36,483 nucleotides of DNA, from the NCBI GenBank assembly GCA_018065125.1, contig JAGHTY010000118.1:1-36483 (forward strand). Direction: 5' to 3'. Made by a program: the position numbers and the translations under genes. Positions 1 to 7,018 of the stretch are shown here, in pieces. The stretch comes from Candidatus Minthousia equi. GTDB taxonomy: Bacteria; Bacteroidota; Bacteroidia; Bacteroidales; Bacteroidaceae. Below the pieces are notes generated by a model that saw only the letters and a list, made by a program, of their open reading frames with translations, was not told where the DNA came from and made no database searches. The number at the start of each line of letters is the position of its first letter. Positions within the stretch are counted from its first letter, which is position 1.

Positions 1-3000
1 CTCCATATACGTTTTTGGAGACACTCCATACACTTCCTTAAAGGCTGTTGAGAAGTTGCTGGTGTTAGGATAACCCACCTTTTCTGCCACTTCGGCAACA
101 GAACAGCGCTTCTCCGACAGCAGAATTGCCGCTTGTTTCAGACGAACATTTCTAACAAAATCGCGGGTTGTCTGATTAGTGAGTTCCTTCAATTTTCGGT
201 GCAGATGCACGCGGCTGATACCAACTTCACGGGTTATCATCTCTACCGTCAGGTCGGGATTATCCAGATTTTCGTTGATCACTTTCATGATTCGGTCCAT
301 CAGTCGCTCGTCTGGAGACTTCATCTCAACCTTCTTATATTTCTTTTCCTGCAGCTGATTTCCCTGGAAAGCATTGCGCAGACGTTCACGAGAAAGCAGC
401 AATGTTTGCAGTTTTTTCTTCAGCAATGTTAGCTGGAATGGCTTTGTTACATAATCGTCTGCACCTGCATCAAGACTAGCCACAGCATCTTCCAGACGTG
501 TCTTTGCTGTTAATAATATAATAGGTATATGATTGAGGTTTACATTCTGGCGAATCTTCTTGCACAAAGTCACGCCATCCATCTCTGGCATCATTATATC
601 ACTGACAATAATGTCGGGCATACGACGGAATGCCTCCTCTAAGCCTTCTTTTCCATTCACTGCCAGAGACACCAGGAAATCCTTAGATAACTCGTTCGAC
701 AGATAAGCACGAATTTCCTCGTCATCTTCTACAATGAGCAAACGAGGCTTGTTTCCTACCCTTCCCTTTAAAACTTCTGCTTCTGCACTCTGGGCTGCAA
801 GAATCATTGTGTCTTCCGAGTTTTTACTATTTGCGCTCTGCCCTACCTGAACGATTTCATCTGGATTTAAATGTGCCGTTCCCTTTGGTATTTCTACAAA
901 GAAACTACAGCCTGCAGCATCGGCATGGTTTTCTACCCAAATCTTGCCATGGTGCAAACGAACTAGCTCATAAGCTAGATGCAAACCGATACCTGTTCCC
1001 AAATTTGATGTAGTTTCATGGTTCTTTGATTGATAAAAGCGTTCAAAGATGTGTTCCATATCATCCGAAGAAATGCCTTTTCCACTATCAGAAACTTCTA
1101 TTATCGCATGGTCATCCTTTGTTTCGCGAATAATGAGTCGGATAGTTCCGCCATCTGGCGTAAACTTCATCGCATTTGATAAAAGATTTGCAATAACCTT
1201 GTCAAAATGAGAGGTATCCAGCCACAGTTTCAAGTCGGGTGCATTATTTATATACTGTAAGTCAATTCTTCTACGCTCTGCCTGCAACTGGAACAGTTCA
1301 TACAATGGCCTAGCCACAGAATCCACCAATTGCTCACGTAAACTCAACGACATCTGCCCCTCATCAATCTTTCGAACATCCATCAACTGATTAATCAAAC
1401 TTAGGATTCGCTCAGAATTGCGGAACATAGTTTTATATTGGCGCTGGTGTTCTTCGCTGGTATCTGTTCCCATTAATTCTTGCAAAGGACTAATAACCAG
1501 TGTCATTGGTGTTCTGATTTCGTGCGCCATGTTTATCAGGAACTGCAAGCGCTGCTCTTTCTGCTGATCTTCGCGCAATTGCTCGGCTATCTTCTGGTTG
1601 GCTTTTCTTCGCTGCACCCTTTCATACCAGATGACTCCACAAACCAAAATACCTAATAGCACATACAGGCAATAGGCCCACCATGACTCCCACATAAAAG
1701 GAACGATGACGATAGACACTTCCTTTACGTTAGATTCTACTCCATTGTCAACTGCCTTGATTCGCAGCTTATACGTTCCTGGCGAAAGATTGCTAAATGA
1801 AAGCAGATGCTCGCCATGAGGCACTCGTTGCCACTTGTCGTCATCGAATGCATATAGGAAATCCAATCTTTCTGGAGCATTGTATTCCTGCGTTGCAAAC
1901 TCTATACTGAAACTATTATCAGAATGAGACAGCCTGAATTCTTCGGCAAGATACACAGGGCCTGATATTATCTCTTTTCCGCCAGACAAGGTTCCGCCAT
2001 GAATACGCGAACCATATAAGTAAAGGTCGTTGATTCTTACCGTCCACTTCTTTCCTGGATTCGTTATTTCCTCAGGGCGGAAATAAACCAATCCATCTAC
2101 ACCTCCAAAACACAAAACACCCGATGAAACCTGGCAAAATGCATTTTGGCTGAATTCTACAACCTGCAAGCCATCATTTGCATAATAGTTCACAATTGTT
2201 TTCTGTGCTGGATTAAGCAAGCCAATGCCACGGTTTGTTGTAAACCAGATATTTCCACGTTCATCATGAAGAATTGCATTCACGGTATTGTCGGCCAATC
2301 CTTCTGATGTGGTATAATAATCAAATTTGTTATTGGCTGGATTCCAGCAAACCACACCACTTGAAGTTCCTACCCAAATTCTGCCTTGATTATCTTCATG
2401 CAAGCAATTGATGATTTGCTTATCAATAATCTTATCTACAGCAAAGGTTTTCAAGTCAATAGAGAACAAGCCGCGATGGGCTCCCACCAACAGCTTATTA
2501 TCCGAAGTTGGCAAAACACAATATAGCCATGAACTTAGCTTTTCATTTACTTCCTTATTGAAAGAGATAGTATTGGTATTTAAATCGAGGCAATAAAGTC
2601 CTGAACCTAAAGTGGCAATCCAAAGGCGTTTCTCTTTATCCTCCTTTATATCATACACATGCAATACCTGACGGCCATTGGCATCCTTTATATCGGTGCG
2701 ATAGGTGCATTGCAACGTCTTTCTGTCTAGCTTTCCCATACCTTTTGTATAAGAACCAAACCAGATGTTGTTATTAGAATCCTCAAGCAAAGAAAAAGTT
2801 GTAGGAGCAGCACCCTGCATTGGTGAAATATGCGCTTTTTGCGTGTGATCGTTCAAGGCATAGATTCCGTCGTTGTCTGTTCCCACCCACAATATTCCCT
2901 CATGGTCGCGCATAATAGAAGTAACAGTACAAGAACCTATTAAGTTACCTGAGAAAGAATGCTGACCTATATAATTGAAGAAATTGGTCTGACTTGGGAA

Positions 3001-3972
3001 CATCATTACACCTTTCTTATATACACTTACCCATAAATTGCCACTATGGTCTTTTAAAAGTGCATGCACCTTCATCAAACTGTAATCTACCAATCCATCT
3101 CCGCGTTGAAAAGCATAGACTTCATTGGTTTTGGTATTGTAAACCTTCACGCCATTGCTACCAGTTCCTAACAGCAAGTAGGTGTCATCTTGCATTAAAA
3201 AGGCGCAGAGCTCATCATTCTGGATAGCAGGATCTTTTATCTGTGAAAAGTCATTCAGCTTACTATCATAGGAATACACGCCACTATTGGTGGTTCCTAC
3301 ATAAATTCGACCACCGCGATCCTCACAAATCACAGAAAAATCAGGCATCGAAGGATCATCTAGATAATGAGTTACGCGACCCTGTATATCCAGCTTCCAG
3401 ATACCTTGTGTGCTTTTCAGCAACCAGATATTTCCTTGTTGGTCTTCTAACAATTCTGAACCCGCACCTGGAGGAAAAGGCAAATCTATAGGTTCTCCTA
3501 CCAAAGACTGGCCAGAAATAGTTAATTTGTAGACTTTATCGCACAAAATCCACAATTCTCCATTTTTACGCTGAAGGAAACTGCTTGCTGTTGGCAAATC
3601 TGTCTTTCCGTCCTTCGACTTTGCCAAAGCAGAGAAATCATCCGTTTCAGGACAATACATCTGAATACCAGCATGGGTACTTACAATCATGTGACCATCT
3701 TTATCCTCGAACATAGAGGTTACATAGTCGTGCGACAAAGATCTTACATCATCTTTATTATGCTGATAATTAATGAATTTTACACCATCAAATCTACTCA
3801 ATCCATCTTCGGTTGCCATCCAGATCATGCCATAATGGTCTTCCAGAAGATGATTTACCTGTGTACTACACAATCCGTCGCGTGTAGAGTACAAACGATA
3901 CGATTGTGCATTTGCCGGTAATACGACAAATGCACAAATTGTTATGATAACTGATAAAATTCGATAGTGCAT
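1..3972 (-). CDS. Hybrid two-component system sensor/regulator (HTCS), C-terminus cut by window edge
   Basis: The frame is open for 1324 codons from the ATG at 3972 to base 1. The ORF track omits it, presumably because no stop lies in the window. Seen in order: a signal peptide (about 1-22, ending PANAQ); many two-component-regulator propeller repeats (first one has 'GMIWMATEDGLSRFDG'); a Y_Y_Y-type domain (about 681-747); one membrane helix (about 761-784); a histidine kinase H-box 'MAHEIRTPMTL' near 820; an ATPase region (about 925-1005); a receiver domain with phosphoacceptor in 'IIVSDIMMP' near 1125 and 'GADDYVTKPF' near 1172; and an AraC-type HTH reaching the edge at 'GVSPKTYME'. Probably only a few residues are missing. 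Such proteins bind oligosaccharides in the periplasm and activate polysaccharide-use genes. It follows the GH43-GH8 gene by 27 nt, so a xylo-oligosaccharide signal is inferred. Confidence 0.95.
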   Translation of the reverse strand, partial: MHYRILSVIITICAFVVLPANAQSYRLYSTRDGLCSTQVNHLLEDHYGMIWMATEDGLSRFDGVKFINYQHNKDDVRSLSHDYVTSMFEDKDGHMIVSTHAGIQMYCPETDDFSALAKSKDGKTDLPTASSFLQRKNGELWILCDKVYKLTISGQSLVGEPIDLPFPPGAGSELLEDQQGNIWLLKSTQGIWKLDIQGRVTHYLDDPSMPDFSVICEDRGGRIYVGTTNSGVYSYDSKLNDFSQIKDPAIQNDELCAFLMQDDTYLLLGTGSNGVKVYNTKTNEVYAFQRGDGLVDYSLMKVHALLKDHSGNLWVSVYKKGVMMFPSQTNFFNYIGQHSFSGNLIGSCTVTSIMRDHEGILWVGTDNDGIYALNDHTQKAHISPMQGAAPTTFSLLEDSNNNIWFGSYTKGMGKLDRKTLQCTYRTDIKDANGRQVLHVYDIKEDKEKRLWIATLGSGLYCLDLNTNTISFNKEVNEKLSSWLYCVLPTSDNKLLVGAHRGLFSIDLKTFAVDKIIDKQIINCLHEDNQGRIWVGTSSGVVCWNPANNKFDYYTTSEGLADNTVNAILHDERGNIWFTTNRGIGLLNPAQKTIVNYYANDGLQVVEFSQNAFCQVSSGVLCFGGVDGLVYFRPEEITNPGKKWTVRINDLYLYGSRIHGGTLSGGKEIISGPVYLAEEFRLSHSDNSFSIEFATQEYNAPERLDFLYAFDDDKWQRVPHGEHLLSFSNLSPGTYKLRIKAVDNGVESNVKEVSIVIVPFMWESWWAYCLYVLLGILVCGVIWYERVQRRKANQKIAEQLREDQQKEQRLQFLINMAHEIRTPMTLVISPLQELMGTDTSEEHQRQYKTMFRNSERILSLINQLMDVRKIDEGQMSLSLREQLVDSVARPLYELFQLQAERRRIDLQYINNAPDLKLWLDTSHFDKVIANLLSNAMKFTPDGGTIRLIIRETKDDHAIIEVSDSGKGISSDDMEHIFERFYQSKNHETTSNLGTGIGLHLAYELVRLHHGKIWVENHADAAGCSFFVEIPKGTAHLNPDEIVQVGQSANSKNSEDTMILAAQSAEAEVLKGRVGNKPRLLIVEDDEEIRAYLSNELSKDFLVSLAVNGKEGLEEAFRRMPDIIVSDIMMPEMDGVTLCKKIRQNVNLNHIPIILLTAKTRLEDAVASLDAGADDYVTKPFQLTLLKKKLQTLLLSRERLRNAFQGNQLQEKKYKKVEMKSPDERLMDRIMKVINENLDNPDLTVEMITREVGISRVHLHRKLKELTNQTTRDFVRNVRLKQAAILLSEKRCSVAEVAEKVGYPNTSNFSTAFKEVYGVSPKTYME

Positions 3973-3985
3973 ATTAATTTCTAAA

Positions 3986-4013
3986 TTATTGAGGGAAGAT
4001 TATTGAGGGAAGA
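3986..4013. repeat. 14-bp perfect tandem duplication at a stop codon
   Basis: The unit TTATTGAGGGAAGA occurs twice head to tail. The second copy carries the stop and last codons of the GH43-GH8 gene, and the first lies in the 27-nt gap before the HTCS start. It looks like a recent slippage event. Confidence 0.9.
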
Positions 4014-6660
4014 TTACCTGGTAATTTCCACTTAAGTGCATGAATGCAAATAATCTTAGCAAACCTTCATAATAAGCATCAAAGTAGCCAGTGGCTGTTG
4101 GTTCGTGACGAGAATTCCAGAAACGATCGATGAATTCACGACTTTTTGAATGCTTGCAAACCAAAGAAACAGCAGCTGCAGTAGCAATCAAGCCTGGGGT
4201 ATGACGCAGCTCTGTCATTCCTGCTGCCTGAATAGGATGAATAGGTGCATTACCATCAATGCAATACTGATCGAGATAGGTATCAATACCTTGCTGATAC
4301 AAGAAGTTCTGGAAACGATGACCATAGTTCTGTTGCCACTCCTTATCAGCACAAGCCCAAGAGTAATCCAAAGCAATATTCATAGGAACACGCCAAGAAT
4401 CATAGCGGAAGTCATTGCATCCCCATTTTCCTTCAATGATTGAACCATCATAATTGTTATAATCTGGATTCAGGCCTGTTACAGGATGAATACTCTTGTG
4501 CAAATACTCGCGACTTGCCTTGGCACACTCACGATAAAAATCAGCACGACCATCATTGGCCCAACGTGCCCAAACCTCGTAGAAAGCAGGCAGATGGTAA
4601 GAAGGATCGGTATAGTCAGAACCCTGACCTGTAGGGACAAAGGTTATAAGTTTTGTATTCTTGTCGATCAATGGGGTTATACCACCTTTACCATCTTTAT
4701 TATAGCTGCAGTTCAAAATATTCTGAGCCTCGTCAAGATAATCTATGCCAGTCTTGTTTCCCCAACGGTTAGAAGCGAAAATCAAAGATGTTACAAAATA
4801 CAATTCGCCATCTGATGCAGGACCCATTGCACGCTTGGTTCCATCTGGTGAAACACTCCATGCAAAATATCCTTTATATGGACCATCCTGATGCTGCATG
4901 TATTTCTTAGCCCATCTCCACAAACGGTCGAAAATATCTTTCTTATTCAGCTGTACTGCAATCATCATACCATAAGACATGCCTTCGGTACGTGCATCAA
5001 AGTTCTTCACATCACTGATGTAGCCCATATCATCGCCTACCTCAAAGTAAACACGGTCTGGACCTGTGAAAACAGCATCAAACAAGCTTTGTAGCTTGGC
5101 ATCGATTGCTTCCTGGCTATAACCCATCTCGGCAAATACGTTACGGTAGGTCTTGGTATCAAAACCTCCTTGCTCACGTGGCTGCATAGGAGCTGTAGAA
5201 GTCAAGGATGCATGTAATTCTGGACGAACATCAAAACCAATCCAATCAACAGTGATTTCTTCTCCTGTCTTAGAAGACAAAGTAAGATCTATCACACCCT
5301 TAGGAGAACGCTGAAGAGGGAAAGTTAATGTTACATACTCACTTGTAGCAGGAATCTGAACTGCAGCAATCAAAGGCCATGCCTTCTTAAATTCCTCTGG
5401 TACAGGACGATTACCCCACTTTGGCATTTCTGTTCCATAGTCAGAAACCAACAAAACGCCACCCTTTGGTGCCTTAACACGTGCACTGATGGTATTTACC
5501 TGCAACTGACCAAAATCAACACGATTATAGGTTGACTTTGCATCAGTACCCTTATAGGTTAACTGCCATCCCTCGAATGTATTATCCTTATTCAGGTAAT
5601 CAAGTTCTACATTACCCGAAATTGTGCTATAACGATCTATCTGGATAAAAGAACGTGCATTAGAAACGCCAACACCACGCAACGTTGGCTTTACTGGCTG
5701 AATTGTTCCATCCTCATTAAATGTAAGATAGTCAACACATACAGAACGATTCTTATCGAAATTAGGAGAATAGTCGTTGTGATGATAAAATAAATACCAC
5801 TGGCCTTTGTATTCTACCAAACTATGGTGATTTGTCCAGCAACCTGTTGGCGACTGCTCCATGATTTTTCCCTTATATTCATAAGGACCCATAGGAGAAT
5901 CACTCATACTATATGCCAAAGTCTCGGTCTTATCCTCAACCCAAGGATAAGTAAGATAGTACTTTCCGTTACGTTCAAAGGCAAATGGACCTTCCTTAAA
6001 GCCTTCTGGCAAAGTCTTGTCGGCAATCACACCAACTACCTTCATTTCACGATCACCAAACTTCACCACCTCTGTAGGATTGTCTTCTGCCAATTCTACT
6101 AGGTTATCCTTCAGCTTGGCAACGCGCAGGCCACCGCCTCCCCAGAAGATATAAGAATTACCATCGCTTGCCTGAAGAACGCAAGGGTCAATTCCGGCAA
6201 CACCTTCTATTTTATGGCTTACAACGGTAAAAGGTCCTTCTGGCTTATCGGCAATTGCTACACCAATTCCAAAGCCACCGCCACGCTGTCCTTCTTCAGG
6301 TTTTGGTGCATCAGGGAAAAAGAAGTAATACTTACCATCTTTTTCAATACAATCGGGAGCCCACATAGAATAAGCCTTTGGGTCGCCCCAAGGAACATCT
6401 TTCTGATCAACGATAATACCATGGTCGGTCCAATCTACAAGGTTCTCAGAAGAGAAAACATGATAGTCGGCCATGCAGAACCAGTCCTTACGTGCATAAT
6501 CGTCTGGAGCTGGTATGTCGTGAGAAGGATACAAATAAATCTTTCCATTAAATACTCTTGCTGTTGGATCGGCTGTAAACTGATCTCTGATAATAGGATT
6601 CTGCGCCAAAGCTGTAGTTGACAAACCCAGCAATGCGATAGATACAAATAATGATTTCAT
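4000..6660 (-). CDS. Secreted bimodular GH43 - CBM6-like - GH8 xylanolytic enzyme
   Basis: 886 aa from the ATG at 6660. This start gives a clean signal peptide (MKSLFVSIALLGLSTTALAQ). The track start at 6717 lies inside or upstream of the -7 box and is unlikely to be transcribed. Residues about 21-330 are a GH43 five-blade propeller: 'FTADPTARV' with the base Asp31, 'WAPDC', 'GIDPCV', and 'KEGPFAF' with the likely acid Glu. Residues about 337-480 look like a CBM6-type beta-sandwich. Residues about 490-880 are GH8: 'RTEGMSYGMM' carries the acid Glu near 558, 'GPASDGELYF' an Asp near 613, and 'FRYDSWRVP' the likely base Asp near 753. This GH8 type resembles reducing-end xylose-releasing exo-oligoxylanases. 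The fusion would trim xylo-oligosaccharides from both ends. It lies between the GH3 gene and the HTCS. Confidence 0.92.
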   Translation of the reverse strand: MKSLFVSIALLGLSTTALAQNPIIRDQFTADPTARVFNGKIYLYPSHDIPAPDDYARKDWFCMADYHVFSSENLVDWTDHGIIVDQKDVPWGDPKAYSMWAPDCIEKDGKYYFFFPDAPKPEEGQRGGGFGIGVAIADKPEGPFTVVSHKIEGVAGIDPCVLQASDGNSYIFWGGGGLRVAKLKDNLVELAEDNPTEVVKFGDREMKVVGVIADKTLPEGFKEGPFAFERNGKYYLTYPWVEDKTETLAYSMSDSPMGPYEYKGKIMEQSPTGCWTNHHSLVEYKGQWYLFYHHNDYSPNFDKNRSVCVDYLTFNEDGTIQPVKPTLRGVGVSNARSFIQIDRYSTISGNVELDYLNKDNTFEGWQLTYKGTDAKSTYNRVDFGQLQVNTISARVKAPKGGVLLVSDYGTEMPKWGNRPVPEEFKKAWPLIAAVQIPATSEYVTLTFPLQRSPKGVIDLTLSSKTGEEITVDWIGFDVRPELHASLTSTAPMQPREQGGFDTKTYRNVFAEMGYSQEAIDAKLQSLFDAVFTGPDRVYFEVGDDMGYISDVKNFDARTEGMSYGMMIAVQLNKKDIFDRLWRWAKKYMQHQDGPYKGYFAWSVSPDGTKRAMGPASDGELYFVTSLIFASNRWGNKTGIDYLDEAQNILNCSYNKDGKGGITPLIDKNTKLITFVPTGQGSDYTDPSYHLPAFYEVWARWANDGRADFYRECAKASREYLHKSIHPVTGLNPDYNNYDGSIIEGKWGCNDFRYDSWRVPMNIALDYSWACADKEWQQNYGHRFQNFLYQQGIDTYLDQYCIDGNAPIHPIQAAGMTELRHTPGLIATAAAVSLVCKHSKSREFIDRFWNSRHEPTATGYFDAYYEGLLRLFAFMHLSGNYQVIFPQ

Positions 6661-6714
6661 CTGTGTTTTGCGCCTTAGATTTTTACTATTGATTTTTACT
6701 TTTTTCTTTTCATG

Positions 6715-6722
6715 CAAAGATA
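6715..6722 (-). promoter_or_regulatory. -7 promoter box for the GH43-GH8 gene
   Basis: TATCTTTG on the minus strand fits the Bacteroidetes TAnnTTTG box. It predicts a transcript start near 6711 and a leader of about 50 nt to the ATG at 6660. No clear TTTG -33 box lies at the usual distance, as expected if an activator is needed. Confidence 0.6.
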
Positions 6723-6775
6723 AGCAAAAAAAATAAATCTCTATACATGAATGTGCGTTTTAATAGTATGTTTTG

Positions 6776-6800
6776 CCCCCTATTTTATACATTTTGGGGG
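6776..6800. promoter_or_regulatory. CCCCC-N15-GGGGG inverted repeat, candidate activator site
   Basis: A run of five C (6776-6780) and a run of five G (6796-6800) flank an AT-rich 15-bp spacer in an otherwise AT-rich intergenic region, 54-78 bp upstream of the GH43-GH8 -7 box. The spacing suits an activator binding on one face, possibly the neighbouring HTCS. The function is inferred from position only. Confidence 0.35.
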
Positions 6801-6904
6801 TTGAGAAACACAATCTAAGAAGTAAGAAACAAAAAAATAAGATGATGTAACACTAAAATTAGATAAAGGAAACATTTTTCTTTTTCTTGTAAATGTATAT
6901 TGCG

Positions 6905-6912
6905 TACCTTTG
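6905..6912 (+). promoter_or_regulatory. Plus-strand -7 promoter box inside a 7-bp inverted repeat
   Basis: TACCTTTG fits TAnnTTTG. It is framed by ATATTGC (6897-6903) and GCAATAT (6912-6918), which could be an operator. A TTG lies 15 nt upstream, shorter than usual, so the -33 box is weak. The only thing downstream on this strand before the antisense of the GH3 gene is the hairpin terminator at 6961. Confidence 0.45.
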
Positions 6913-6916
6913 CAAT

Positions 6917-6996
6917 ATCAAAATAGACGATTTTTTAGACTGATATAAGTGCATTTCAAATTGGGGCCCGTTGTGAAACGTGCCCCAGTTTTTTTA
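6917..6996 (+). ncRNA. Candidate ~80-nt small RNA in the xylan cluster
   Basis: The stretch lies between a plus-strand -7 box (6905-6912) and a strong plus-strand intrinsic terminator, both in the GH3/GH43-GH8 intergenic region where every gene is on the minus strand. No ORF with a credible start lies in it. A stand-alone transcript is the simplest reading of a terminator with no upstream plus-strand gene. Not recognised as a known RNA family. Confidence 0.4.
6961..6996 (+). terminator. Strong intrinsic terminator, plus strand
   Basis: TTGGGGC (6961-6967) pairs with GCCCCAG (6982-6988). Past a 1x1 mismatch, CGTT (6969-6972) pairs with AACG (6977-6980) around a GNRA-type GTGA loop. GTTTTTTTAT follows. 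On the minus strand the tail is only AATTT, so the plus strand is the functional direction. Confidence 0.75.
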
Positions 6997-7018
6997 TATT
7001 CATTAGTACCTATGTTTA

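Noticed and set aside
6661-6717. N-terminal extension 'MHEKKKVKINSKNLRRKTQ' of the GH43-GH8 protein
   Set aside because: It would place the start within or upstream of the -7 box and would bury the signal peptide. The ATG at 6660 is preferred.
6961-6996. Hairpin as the terminator of the GH3 gene on the minus strand
   Set aside because: On the minus strand the stem is followed only by AATTTG, while the T7 run is on the plus side.
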